Of a stretch of 64,000 nt of DNA, positions 1 to 11,181 are shown piece by piece. Location: NCBI GenBank assembly GCA_947561715.1, contig OX387203.1, positions 310,001 to 374,000 on the forward strand, read 5' to 3'. This stretch comes from Ascidia mentula (lineage: Eukaryota; Chordata; Ascidiacea; Phlebobranchia; Ascidiidae). The notes beneath the pieces are model-generated. The model had not been told where the DNA came from. It saw nothing but the letters and a program-made list of their open reading frames with translations, and ran no database searches. Position numbers and translations under genes: made by a program. Within the stretch, counting starts at the first letter, position 1. Every line of letters begins with the position of its first letter.

Positions 1-810
1 AGTTTACGTGGTTAAACTCGTAGCGTAAAAGAAAATTTCACCAAAACATCTTTCGATTAAAAGTGAAAGTAGTAAAGATACACGCATATTACATAAGTTG
101 TTCAACATTTACTAAAAGCAATTAAATACTCGTACTCAAGAGCGTATTCCGTATCCACACACCGTTTCGGGTAGACGGTTTCACTGAAACAACGAAGGAA
201 AAGTTCAAAAACCCAGAGAATAAGTTCGAGTAAAGAAGATAACTTGTTCACAAAAAAAACGTTGGCTTGTTTAAACAATGGCTGTAGCAGATCAGGTGCG
301 GGTAGAGGTTATGACATTATATCCGGCTACCGGTATAACACAGCATGAGAAAGTGATGACATCACGTAAGTATGTTCACGGCTCGAAATGCAAACCACAA
401 CGAACTGGTGATAATTCCACAGTTAAGACATCCGACTTTAGTAATTACAGGTGCACTTTGAACAAACTGATTTAAGAAAAACTTTATTTGCACGAACTTT
501 TGTGAATTTAATCTCGCTTCACCAGGTGTTGCAAATACACAATTACTTGTAAGGTTATTGACCTGAGACTAACACGGCGTGAGAAGCTGACATATTCCTT
601 ATCTATGTGGCTTATAATGGCAACTGACATTTAACTATATATATACTAATTTGAGCTGAAACTACATCAATAAAAAAACATAAAAATGACAAAAACACAG
701 TAGGTCAAGGGAGGACTGCAGATGATAAACCTCTTTACATAGAACTTGGTACACAATGTGGGATTCCTACATTGATATGCCGCCTCCTGTGAACGTATAC
801 TTGGTAAACA
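1..810. other. Mostly non-coding left edge
   Basis: No gene is recognised here. An ATG at 278 opens a short reading frame that meets a very good splice donor (GTAAGTATG) at 366, and a usable acceptor lies at 449-450. Joining them gives only a 32-residue peptide with no recognisable similarity, so I do not call it as a gene. The stretch from about 480 to 810 is AT-rich and is probably the 3' flank of the claudin-like gene. Confidence 0.4.
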
Positions 811-1831
811 CTAAAACACGGTATTTGTGTATCTTGGAAACTTACTTCTGCCTCTTGCACCGAAGAAACAGAGAATTGCTGAGATTATTCCCAATATAGA
901 AGCGATCCAAGCCAACACAAACGACCAACCAAACTCATAACCCCGAGTTTTCAAGGTAACGCCATGTACAGTGTATAGGATTGAGGCGACCAAACCGGCA
1001 AAGCCTGAAAATATACAAAGGATATAAGAAGTAAATTTAATGCTTTATCAGGAGATACAAAATAAATGTAGAAGCAAAAAAGTTATAAAATAATCATTTT
1101 AAAAGTTAGTCCAGTGTTGCAGTCACAAGCTGCACTGATGAGACTTTGTAAGTGGAAACAGCAGCAGGCACTACTGTCTGCATCTCAAAAATGAATGCGT
1201 TTTAAAGCAGAATGACAAAAAGTTTGTCACGTTTCTCACCTCCAAATGCAGTCATTATACTTGCGTACTGAATGTGTGAGTCGTTATCAACTACAAGGGC
1301 GTATATTGTCCATGATGTACTTCCCAGATACAAAGCACATGATACCACCATAAACGCCAAGGTTGCTATTTCAAGAACAGGTCGGTTGCCTGTAACAAAG
1401 GTTATTAAACCATGGATTCCTTATGTATATGTTATTGATTGTGTTAAAACGTTTCACGGTGTGTCTACAATGAACATCTACATTTCGGAAAAACTACAAT
1501 TATGACGAAATCAATTTAAACACATGCCTAAACCAAAGGAAACAACAAAATGTTTTTTATTTTATTTTGTAGCTATGACAACCTATTGGACTAAATTTCG
1601 GCAAGGAATTAGCCAAATAGGGTTATGTTTGACCGAGAAGTTGACATGGGATATAAACTTACTTGTGTCGGCTGCGCAATTCAAATTTGCATCTTGACAG
1701 ATTACAATCAGCCCTCTGTCGCCATCTAACCGTGAACCAACCGACCAAGCAGGAGTGAATGTTGATATCAGGGCGAGAATGAGAGATATACAAAGTAACA
1801 CGACACCTGTTACAGTTACACCTGGTCTCAT
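811..1831 (-). CDS. Claudin/PMP22-family four-transmembrane protein
   Basis: Three exons (1663-1831, 1240-1389, 811-1004) join in frame to a 170-residue protein. Exon 1 encodes the start, TM1 (VVLLCISLILALISTFTP) and the first extracellular loop, which contains W, then GLIVIC and a second Cys about eight residues on. This resembles the W...GL..C...C signature of claudins and their relatives. Exons 2 and 3 give three more hydrophobic segments and a short basic tail (GARGRSKFPRYTNTVF). Family members act as tight-junction or tetraspan membrane proteins; which branch this belongs to cannot be told from the motif. The start is the first ATG, directly before TM1. A possible GTAAGT donor near 845 could allow an alternative C-terminus. 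The family call is by motif and topology only. Confidence 0.7.
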
Positions 1832-2419
1832 GACTACTGTTTATTCCTTACTAAGCGATCTGTGCAAAAAATCATCCATACAGAATTGTTATATTGTATC
1901 GCGGTGTGTTTATCTGTATCAGTTTGTATTAAATCAGTTTTTTCTTTGAGGCCACGATCCCAATCAGGTTTTCTATTCAGTTTGGTTCAATTCTAATGAC
2001 CGATGTTGCCAACCTCCGCCACAATCACCCGTCCCAATTCTCATCTTATCTCGAATACTTCCCTAACTTAAACCAAATATATTCCAATACCTGAAACTAC
2101 AAATTTAATCTACAGCGTGGAAGCATGCCAAAAACCTCTACCAAGATGTAAGACTTAATCTTGCCTGTGAATTTGCTTCACTGCTTGTAATTGCGTCGAA
2201 CGTAGATATGCGTGGCGCAACCCGCTTGTGTCGCAACAATAAGAGTAACCCGATAGGACAAACATCGCACTATGACGTCACATAACTAGTGAATGAATGC
2301 GTACAAAGGAAATTATCTTACTTCGAACGGCTTGGTTGTCTTGAATGTTTGCTGGAGACTTTAGGTTTGGAAGAATCTCTTGTTGCCGCGTTAACTTTCT
2401 GTGGGGAAAACACACCACA
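1832..2419. other. Intergenic
   Basis: This stretch holds the upstream flank of the claudin-like gene and ends at the CACTG terminus of the transposon. No coding signal was seen. Confidence 0.4.
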
Positions 2420-2429
2420 CACTGTTAAA

Positions 2430-2760
2430 AATTTTGGGTACAAATTTTTAAAGTTTTGGGTGGTGTGTTTGTTTACCCAAAAAAATGGAGAAATATTTTG
2501 GGTATCCTTAAAATCTACCCAAGTGAAATTGGGTAGCATGTCTACCCAAAATAATTTCAATCAATGATTGGGTAGAAAAACATTCTACCCAATTCCATGA
2601 AAACTTTTTTTTGGGTAGTCGGCTTTTATACCCAAATATGCAACTGAGTTTTGTACCCAAAATAAACGAATTGGGTATGATCAACAAGTACCTAAATTAA
2701 AATCTGTACTTTGTTGGGTAATGACTGTTGTTCAGACAGACTTGGGTATTTCAACCCCAA
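2430..2760. repeat. Left subterminal TTGGGTA/TACCCAA array
   Basis: About 14 irregularly spaced copies of TGGGTA or TACCCA occur in both orientations. In CACTA elements such arrays are the binding sites of the element-encoded DNA-binding protein. The spacing is irregular, so this is neither a simple tandem repeat nor telomeric DNA. Confidence 0.75.
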
Positions 2761-2854
2761 AATAACATTGCATGTTCAAACAAAAAACAACCACTGTGCC
2801 ACTTTATAACATAACTATGATCCCAAAACATTTGTTTATTTTCACACAATCCGA

Positions 2855-5800
2855 TTAGCTTAAATACACACATGCAGAATATTTCGAAGACTCCATCCTA
2901 AATTTTGGACAAACAAATTTCTCAAACAAGCCAAACGGGGAAACTACACACAAAGGATGGGGATAACATAATTTTTTTTGGAGAACATATGCTTTCACTG
3001 ATGTGTGTTCTACGGACCATGCATGATAATGTTCATTGTAATAATTAACACAAAGCATGTGTCCAACAAGTATTACACCACATGATTGACTCAAATAAAC
3101 AGCATCTACCGACAATAAATCTGGCACCCCATCTTCACAAACATGTGCACACACAACACACTGTGCCGAGTACATTAAACCATCATAACTTAGATTATCA
3201 GTTTTTTTAATGTAAGTTTCATCAGTGGGGCTGCTACTTGATCCAAACACATCATATGAATTTACAGTTGTAAACTTTTTAATTGTGAAAGGGCATGAAA
3301 ATAAGTCATTTTCTATAATATTTGATGCTAATTTTATTTGATGCTGGACAGCAATTGTATGTGGAACATTAATGTAATTGTTGCTCCTAGTGATTATTTG
3401 CTTCAAACTTTTATGCTTGGCCTCAAATCTCATGCACGAAAATTGCATTAGCGGACCAATTTCTTTAATTAACCTTGGATAATGTAATAAAAAATGCAGT
3501 TTAGGTGTAATTGCTGCCTCTGGATAACTGCCATGAAACATGCTAAAAAAGCTTCGCAATTCCATTTCCAGTTCAGTTATTGTTGTGCATGAAATAAATG
3601 GTGCACAGCAAATATCAACAATTCCACAAAATGTTATATATAACTCCCATGCATCATCTTCATCAGGAATGTAGCTTCCAATTAACATTGGCAAACATCG
3701 AAGTAGACACCAATATTGTGAAGCTAATAACAAACGAAATATAGCCAAAAATAAATTTGCTTGAACAAATGTACACACAATACCATACCAGTTTGGCGCA
3801 AATTTTTGCTTTTATCATCAACCAATTTGCCATAAGAAATATGAGATGGTTTGTTTTTATGGTCCATGCCATACTTAAAGCAATCAATTTTGTTATTCAG
3901 ACAATCAAGACTAAATAGCTTTTTTTTGATTATCAGATTCTGTTTAAAGAGAAAAAAACTGATAATTTGGAGGTCAAAATGTATTTATGATTACTAACAA
4001 CCAAATACCTGTAAAGTCAGTTTTAATATGTATGGGATTGCTCCCTCAAATATATCATGATGAACATCAGCAGCAAAATTTTCTGCTGGGTGAAAATATT
4101 GAGACAACAGTGGACATCGAAATTTTATTCCCTGATGGGGTTTTCCTGTTGTCTGGGCTACTTCTACTGAGTTGTTGTACATTTCCCGGGTACGTATTTG
4201 ACATTGCTTGTAAGAATTCTGTTTTAAACAAGTTGAAAGTGTCTTAAAATACTACCAAATATGACCGCTTTAGAAGTGAAAGGCATTATTTTAATAAACA
4301 ACACAGAAAAGGTTTTTACCTTTGTCTGAATGTCATTTCCAGTACATGTACAGTATCTTGATACAAATGTATTAAACCCTGAAAATCGCTCAGTAAAGCC
4401 TAAAATGGAGTGAGCAGCTAAATTATCTAAAGCAATTTGTGCAACTGTCCCTCGAACAGTTACCTCTGAACCATTGTAACTGAAATGAACACCCTCCTGG
4501 GAAATAAATACATAAATTCAGTTAAAGTTGCAATTACGCTATAACTAATGAAATTTTACTTACTGTTTCAAGTTGCTGTATGTCCCGATTAAGTGGCTGC
4601 AAAATTTTGACCCAACCAATTCGAGGGTCCTTTAAATCTTTACTGTAAAAAAGTGTGCTGAGAAAAATTCTATTTACAGCTGATGCAAGTTTGGGGTGAG
4701 TGTTGAGTATCAAAAAATAGATTGCACCTTGGAAAAAGGAGTGCAGGGTTGATTGCACAATACAACAAACAAAAATGGCCATGTACCCATATTATGTGTG
4801 CCTGTTTTGGATCCAAGTGGATTGACAACCTCAAACCCATCGTAGTAAAATAGAAGTTGTAAATTTGGTACTGCTTCAGTAAAAAGAGAATGTGATTTTG
4901 CATATTCCCCATGCGAAAAGCTTTTGTAGACATCTTCATCATCCAAGTCCTCTTCTGATTTAGTGATCTTAAATTATTCAGGAAGGATGATGTTTGTCAT
5001 TGAACTAATTATACATAATCACATATTGCAGATGTACTTACCCAATCATAAAGACTGGAATTTTCCAGCAAGGTTTTTAAAAGTGCAGTTAGTGAAATAT
5101 ACTCAAGTGAATGGTACTCCATGCCTTGTTTTGAACCATCTTTTGGACATTCAAATAATATATGTCGTGTAGGAGTCTGAACAAGTACTTTGCTTAAAGA
5201 AATACAATGTTTGCAAAACAAACTTACAACCAACGAGGGAAGAAGTTTTCTTCTTTGATATTCAGTTACAATATCATGAAAGGGGTTGGCTAATCCCATT
5301 GCCAGTTGAAATACTTCCTCTTGACTGGAAGACAATGATGCCGTAGCCTTGATTCCTCCTATCAAAGTTTGAATACTTTCTTCTAATAGGCCTTCTGTCC
5401 AAGTTTGTACTAAATGCAGAGCCGACTCAGTCAAATTACAATCAACCTTCAGTTTGGTCAGTGAGAGAGCCATTAATTGCTTTCTGTTGTGTAAGTTTTG
5501 CCTTGTGTTTCTGTATACATCAATGTCCTTATCAATACAAGAATCTTCGCTAGTTGCAACACTGCAAGTAGTGTTACAATCACTACCTGAATCCATTTCT
5601 TCTTCCTTCGGTGTGTCATTTGGCAAGGACAATTCTTCTAAATCACAGGAACTGTTTCTGGACGAGTATCTGTACCAACAAGTCGGCATATGCCAAGACT
5701 TCCCGCAGTGCCACCTTTTTATGTGATGTCGCAATGAAACTTTGTCATTTAGCTGTATAGAGCAACCGTCTATGTTGCAAATTAGCTTGAAAGACTTGTC

Positions 5801-5902
5801 GTAGCAATGGTGAGAAAACACATGTCTTTTCAAAGCCATTTTACTTTTAAAATAGTTTGCACAAAACGTGCACTTGAACAAAATACTGTTCACACAACTC
5901 AT
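2855..5902 (-). CDS. Transposase-like protein with C2H2 fingers (CACTA-type element)
   Basis: Eight exons (5228-5902, 5042-5176, 4787-4967, 4564-4727, 4320-4496, 4009-4218, 3789-3939, 2855-3723) join in frame to 853 residues with consensus splice sites and no premature stop. The N-terminus has two C2H2 zinc fingers (CTFCANYFKSKMALKRH and a second C-x4-C-x12-H type). An acidic serine-rich linker follows, then conserved blocks including NPLGSKTGTHN, DNLAAHSILGF, HHDIFEGAIPY and FSCMRFEAKHKSLKQ. I remember the same block order (NPLG, DNLAAH, HDxxEG, MRFEAKH) from many uncharacterised fish and invertebrate repeat-encoded proteins. The HHDIFEG block resembles the TNP2 transposase signature. It lies tail-outward in the element and divergent from the second gene. 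It looks intact, so it may be recently active. Catalytic residues were not identified with certainty. Confidence 0.7.
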
Positions 5903-6065
5903 GTTATTTAACTTGTCACTGCCTTACCATGACTCCTGCATCCAACAGAACAGTTTGTCTAAAAAAAATCCCTTCTTACAAATTCGGATGAGCGTAACGC
6001 AAGCGTAAAATTATTGTTTATTTCAATGATTTATACTCAAAAATAGTGAACCTTTTTATTTATTA

Positions 6066-6329
6066 CCCCATAAAGCCACTGAGCTCCTGTAGCGCAGTTG
6101 GTAGAGCGTTGGGCCTGGTTAGCCCAGGGTCGTGAGCTAAAACCTCACCGGGAGCTTGATTTTTCAAATCTCGCTCCGACTTGTCGGGAAAGTGGCTGAT
6201 CCAGCTTGGCTGCGAAGCCTGTGAACCTTATGATCAGAATATTAGAGCTGTGATCGCCAAATATAACGGGCCTGCGCAGTGGGGCGATCCTGCTTTGCTA
6301 TGCGAAAGCATAGTATCACTTCTGCGTTG
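6066..6329 (+). mobile_element. tRNA-derived SINE with 12-bp target-site duplication
   Basis: The copy is flanked by perfect direct repeats TTTTATTTATTA at 6054-6065 and 6330-6341. Near its start is a tRNA-like head: AGCTCCTGTAGCGCAGTTGG carries an A box, GGTCGTGAGCTAAAACCTC is a degenerate B box, and the terminal AGCTCC/GGGAGCT segments can pair like an acceptor stem. The body (GTGGCTGATCCAGCTTGGCT) recurs on the minus strand near 60.7 kb. It inserted in the spacer between the two divergent transposon genes, where a promoter would be expected. Confidence 0.8.
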
Positions 6330-7158
6330 TTTTATTTATTATTTATAGCTTTTCAACTGCATAAAAAGTCGCCGCGAAGAGTTTCAAAAATCAAATTTTG
6401 AAATTGGCGCGAAACGTTACGTCACACCCAGTGCGGCGCGGCAAAAATCGTCTAGAGGATGCGTTTGTTTTGCTCACGGTGCGGCGTGGTTTGAAAGTTA
6501 AATGATATTTTGTGTTTGTTTGCGAAGGAAATAGTGCGCGTTTTCACGTTTTTTAACGTCAGGAAGTCATAATGAACCGTAGTGTTGACGATGTTGTAGC
6601 TATTGTGTCCTTGGCGTTAAAAGATGAGGATGATAAAGAAAGGGAAAGTGTCTGTCAACAATTTTATGGTGAGACAACATGTGTAAATAAGCCAAAACAA
6701 ATTTGCTAGTTAGTTTTATAATTAATGTGTAAGTTAAAACCTATGCTGTTAAATGTTGATCAGAAAGAAAAAAATATATCCTAATGATAAATTGTACTAT
6801 TTCGCACATTTTTAGACAACAAAATTGATGGTAAGGCCTTTGGAGCAGTTGACCAGCTGGACATGCTGTTCAAAATATTTCCAGACATTCCCAAAGGAAG
6901 TTTATTAAAAATTTACCAAGAACTTAAAACTTCTGAGAGGTCGAATAGCTTTGACATGGACCACATGTCAAATTCAAATTCAAGCAGCAGTTTGGACAGT
7001 TCAATATGTGAAACAGTCACCAGTGAAGAGAGTTCAACCTCAAACCATGATTTGGAAGTTCTTCCAAATCTAACTAAGACTGTTCCAAAAGTATTTCCCA
7101 TTGAACTTTGCGATTTTGGTTTTCATGCCAAAGAACTGATCCGAACTGGCATACTGAC

Positions 7159-8750
7159 CCAGATTGGAAAGTTTGCAAACTGCGCGGAGGATTTTTTTCT
7201 GTCGGTGGTGATTGCGCGGATTGTGCGCGGACTAGCGATTTTTTTGCGCGGATTGTAGTAGATTTTGTTGTTGTTTAGTAGACTGTGCCTTTAGTAACAA
7301 GCCTATTTTCCCTTTGACAAAAAACACTGGAATAATGTATTTTTAAGAACCGATTCATAATACTTTAATGTTATTAGCGTTTACTTGAATAAAATTGCAC
7401 TTTTTACAGATGATTATATCCGCTTTTTAAGCGGCTGTCTGGTACAATGACTTGGCGTAGTTGCCACGGGTGGCGAAAGCTAGTCTGGAGGGTTGCGAGT
7501 TGGAATCCCATGGTACCTTTTTTTCTCCAGGAACTTATTAATGTTTAATTGGTGTTCTTCTTTCTGGCACGGAGCTACAACGCATTTAACCTAACAAAAC
7601 CATTTGCCACAAACAACTGTGAAGCAAAAACAAGTGATTCAAAACGTTTTAACTTTATTTACGCTTGATTTGTAACTTGCCAGTTGCCATCACGAAAATT
7701 TATGCAAGAAAGGGAAACTTTGGTTCCTAATTTTTTTGTCGTGTAACCACTTTAGAAGCAGCGCCATGCCTATATTTACTCCGACGACCTTTCGATACGG
7801 GGATGAGTGCCATCCCATGTTTCTTGCTGCCTTTAACATAAAGTTTGGCCATCTCGTATAACGCCTCGTCACACTGGATTGCATGGGGCATAGAACAATC
7901 AACGATTGTTCTGTTTTTGAGAACTTCAGAACTTTTTTCCATTACTCGTAGAATGACTCGGCAACTGTTTCAGTGCCTGTTTTTGCATACATAATATGAA
8001 AAACCAAGCAAAATTCCTGACCAATTTTCGCGTATAGCTCGGGGTCGATGTACCTATATGGCGCGGATAAAATTTCTTTCGTTAAATAAGGCAGCATTAA
8101 ACGATCTTCCATCACCGAAAGAAACTTTGGTGAACGTTTTAGAAAAGAAGGAAAACTCAAGAAACCGAGTTGTAGAAACATCAATTTTAGAAAATGGCTC
8201 TTAGCTTGGGTCGCAATCTTCCGTCTTAATGTGATCAAACATTACGGCAAAGTGAGTTTGAAACATAGGCTAATCCCCAAACTACATTAAGTAAGGTTGA
8301 CTGTAACCTCCTATATATGCGCGCAGAAAACTCGGCCCAAGAATTCAAAAACGCATGTTTTTCCAAAAAAAGATCAAATGGATTTCCAAATTTGACGAAT
8401 GTGCGTAATTTCGCCATTATAAAATACAGATGGAAAATATTGCATTCACCCCGCTCGACCTTGTCCTTTTTTCGTTGTTCGTGATTTTCGAGAGAAGGAG
8501 AGAAAAAAATCAACGCTCAGGTCAGTGAAGCATATCCAAAGAGCCTTCAAACCGAACATTGGCACACAGAACAGTTGGGGTCTTGGGGAAAAGTCATCAG
8601 TGTTGCAAGACTTGGAGCGATTTGTGCGCGGATTAATAATTTTTGCGCGGATTGCTAGTAAAATCACGAAAATTGCGCGGATTTTTGACCGATTTTGAAA
8701 ATTCTGCGCGGAGGATAAATCCTCCGCGCACGACATATTTTCCAATCTGG
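7159..8750. mobile_element. hAT-superfamily element nested in the partner gene
   Basis: Perfect 8-bp direct repeats ATACTGAC (7151-7158 and 8751-8758) flank terminal inverted repeats. The left end is CCAGATTGGAAAGTTTGC and the right end, reversed, is CCAGATTGGAAAATATGT; both reach GCGCGGAGGATTT. The 8-bp duplication is diagnostic of hAT elements. Subterminal GCGCGGATT repeats occur at both ends. Minus-strand open frames at 7727-7942, 7942-8238 and 8235-8513 may be remains of a transposase (for example a segment with EDRLMLPYLTKEILSAPYR), but I cannot identify its domains. The 1592-bp length is short for an autonomous hAT. Confidence 0.85.
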
Positions 8751-9819
8751 ATACTGACTGAAAAAGGAAAGCGAGAGGTCACATCAGAATTAATACGAGT
8801 TATGAAAAAATATGAAAGGTAGAAGATATTTTTCAAACATGACAATGTTAATAACAGTATGAGTCAGTCATTTTATTCTCAGAATTGTGAGTAAATCCGT
8901 GATTTGTGTTCCTAAGTTTGTGGGCAACCATTATGGCAAACTAGAAGATATTTGATTTACAATACATTTGTAGTCCTGTTGTAATTATCGTGAGCCTTGT
9001 TTTCAGGTACCCTACCAGACCAACAAAGAGATCAGCAATAACTTCCTTTGTACAACTTGGAAAGGCAACCCTTGGACTTAGCGAAGAAGATGCCAAGGTA
9101 GCACTTGACTTTATATATACTATACATAAATATATAAAAAAAATTTGCTTCAGAAATTTTGGTTGCGAAAAATAACCCAAAAGATAAACACACAACTTAA
9201 ACAACAAAGGCGTCTGCAGCATTACACAACCCCTTTTAAACGAACTAAAAACAACACAACCGGGACAGCTTCAACATCTATTATAAAACGTCGAAAAATT
9301 ATGCATGTGGAGGAACTGGATGTGGATCTGATGAATCAAAATAAACAAGCAAGTTTGCTACGTTTTGATTTTATGAAATTAAACTTTTGAGTTATTGTGT
9401 GACAGCTTTACATAGATCACTCTTTACAGCAGGGGGCACGCTCGGTTAAAAAATGGTTGCTTCAAAGGTTTTATGTGACTATAATGATTTTTGTTCTAGT
9501 TGTTGAAAGAAGAGTTTCAAAAGCAATGTGACATAAGGAATCAACGCAAAATTTCGGATATGATGGATCAGACATTTGCAATGAGAAGAAACTTTTTCTA
9601 TTCAAATCCAAATCCAAAAAGTGTGTTTCAAGAATGGCCGGCTTTGTCTATGTATACTGAGGTAATTATCTCTCCCAAATACATATTTTGTTTATTTAAA
9701 TTTTTGTGACAGTTATCAGTATTGTGCACTTTTTATGTATAAATATATATATATATACATATATATATATGTGATCATATTTGTAAAAGTATATACATTA
9801 TTTTTTGTATGGACTACAG

Positions 9820-10017
9820 CAGTGCTTCCCAACCTTTTTCAGTTCGCGACCAACTTTTAATGCAAATTTTATTGTGCGACCCACAATGAGATATGACCGA
9901 ACGAATAAAAAACATTGTTGCATAAATGTTACATAATGATAATGCAATAATTTTGTGATCTGATAGAAAACTGTATCATTCAGAAATGCTATGCGACCCA
10001 CTGGTTCGGAAGCACTG
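9820..10017. mobile_element. 198-bp hAT MITE
   Basis: It has terminal inverted repeats CAGTGCTTCC and GGAAGCACTG and a perfect 8-bp target-site duplication GACTACAG (9812-9819 and 10018-10025). It sits in the intron between the fifth and sixth exons of the SAM-domain partner gene. There is no coding capacity. Confidence 0.85.
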
Positions 10018-10904
10018 GACTACAGCACTATAATTGCTTTTGTTTATTCGCTTTCAGTTGGTTAAAGAATTTAAAAGGGTACAGCGCTTTGAAAAGGAGA
10101 ATTATTTGCAGTCAAGGATCTTTATGAACATTATTAATTACGCCAAACAATGGACCAAATCTATGCAGGTGAAGCGGATATTACAGAAACTACCATTAAA
10201 CAATGAAGAACAAATGCCATTTGGTGAGGAAGTTCAAAAATACTGTTATTATTATATTTGACATCATAGTACCAACACAGACATTAATCTAAAAATTTCT
10301 TTTCAGATCAACAGATTATTTTTGGTTCATGGGTTTTGTGTAACATCCTTAGATCTAACACTAAAAAGGAGCATTGTACTGAGCGCTACCTGCTTGATCT
10401 ATGTCCGGTAAGTTGGCAGCAAATTAGTTGTGACAATAAAAAAGTTACTTTTCATTGTATTCAATTTTAAGACATGATTTGTTTTGTAGGAAAATACAAC
10501 TACAGATGACTTCATTAAGGCAGTTTCAGATCGCCACCAGCCATTCATTGCAGTGTTGGGCACCACAGATGATATCAAAAAAATCCGACTGTTTTGTGAG
10601 AAACAACCCTTAATGCAAGTTAAAACCCTATCCGAGGCATTTACTGCTCTTTTTGCGTATTATTACGTGTTTAATTATGAGTACTGCCCACATGTACATT
10701 TGGCACTACAGTTTCTGCAAACTTACTGGTTAGGTATCCCAACAAATGTCAATGATTCTGTAAAAGAGTTGGCAATGAAATTAAAGCTAGTTTGAAGTTT
10801 TGCAGTGAATTTTATTTCCACTTTTGATGTAATTTCTTTCCTTTGAATACACTTTTGTGTATATTTATTGTGTGGTTCAAAACCAGTGGAGAACCGTATT
10901 TTAT

Positions 10905-11172
10905 TTGGGTGAAGTATGTTTCTACCCAACAATGTTGGGGATCCCCACGAATGTACCCAGGATATTAAAAGAGGTACAAATCAGAATTACCCAATATAAC
11001 ATGTGGGAGAAAAACCATGATACCCAAAAATGGAAAATGGGTAAGCAATAACATTACCCAAGTTGGGTTGGGTATCAATTACCTAAAAATTTATATTGGG
11101 AATCCCCACGAATGTACCCTGTCAGACATAAAAGTACCCAATAATTTTGGGTAGTAGTTACCCAGTTTTGCT
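10905..11172. repeat. Right subterminal TTGGGTA/TACCCAA array
   Basis: About ten copies of TGGGTA or TACCCA lie between the end of the partner gene and the right terminus. A 16-base string (GGGATCCCCACGAATG or close to it) occurs twice within the array, near 10936 and 11099. Confidence 0.7.
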
Positions 11173-11181
11173 AACACAGTG

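Larger units (their letters stand above)
6572..10795 (+). pseudogene. SAM-domain partner gene of the CACTA-like element, split by a hAT insertion
   Basis: Exons are 6572-6668, 6816-8818 (interrupted by the hAT element 7159-8750), 9007-9097, 9154-9348, 9500-9661, 10058-10223, 10307-10407 and 10490-10795. With the insert and one target-site copy set aside, they read in frame as 506 residues. Residues about 30-70 (IDGKAFGAVDQLDMLF...GSLLKIYQEL) look like a SAM domain. A Ser-rich linker follows, then conserved segments YPTRPTKRSAI, a basic region and a C-terminal block (HQPFIAVLGTTDD...LQFLQTYWLGIP). I recall similar proteins annotated in fish as SAMD3-like. Exon 4 ends in a GC donor (GCAAGT). 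The function in transposition is unknown; it may be an accessory protein. The copy cannot make the full protein unless the 1.6-kb insert is removed. Confidence 0.65.
2420..11181. mobile_element. CACTA/EnSpm-like DNA transposon with two divergent genes
   Basis: The left end reads CACTGTTAAAAATTTTGGGT and the right end, reverse-complemented, reads CACTGTGTTAGCAAAACTGG. Both then enter arrays of TTGGGTA/TACCCAA, with about 14 copies on the left and 10 on the right. CACTG ends and dense subterminal repeats are hallmarks of the CACTA (EnSpm/CMC) superfamily. The interior carries a transposase-like gene (minus, 2855-5902) and a divergent second gene (plus, 6572-10795). A SINE, a hAT element and a MITE are nested inside. 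A matching short target-site duplication could not be confirmed (left flank ACA, right flank TAT). The superfamily assignment is inferred from the ends and repeats; the transposase homology is from memory of related animal proteins. Confidence 0.65.

Noticed and set aside
278-475. 65-codon open frame near the left edge
   Set aside because: It crosses a strong splice donor and, spliced or not, gives a short peptide with no recognised motif.
2289-2567. Open frames on both strands at the left transposon end
   Set aside because: They are translations of the TTGGGTA/TACCCAA array.
2430-2760. Telomere-like or CRISPR-like repeat array
   Set aside because: TTGGGTA is irregularly spaced and in both orientations inside a transposon end; chordate telomeres are TTAGGG, and this is not prokaryotic DNA.
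6070-6150. Functional tRNA gene
   Set aside because: The A and B boxes are present but degenerate, and the sequence is the head of a SINE with target-site duplications.
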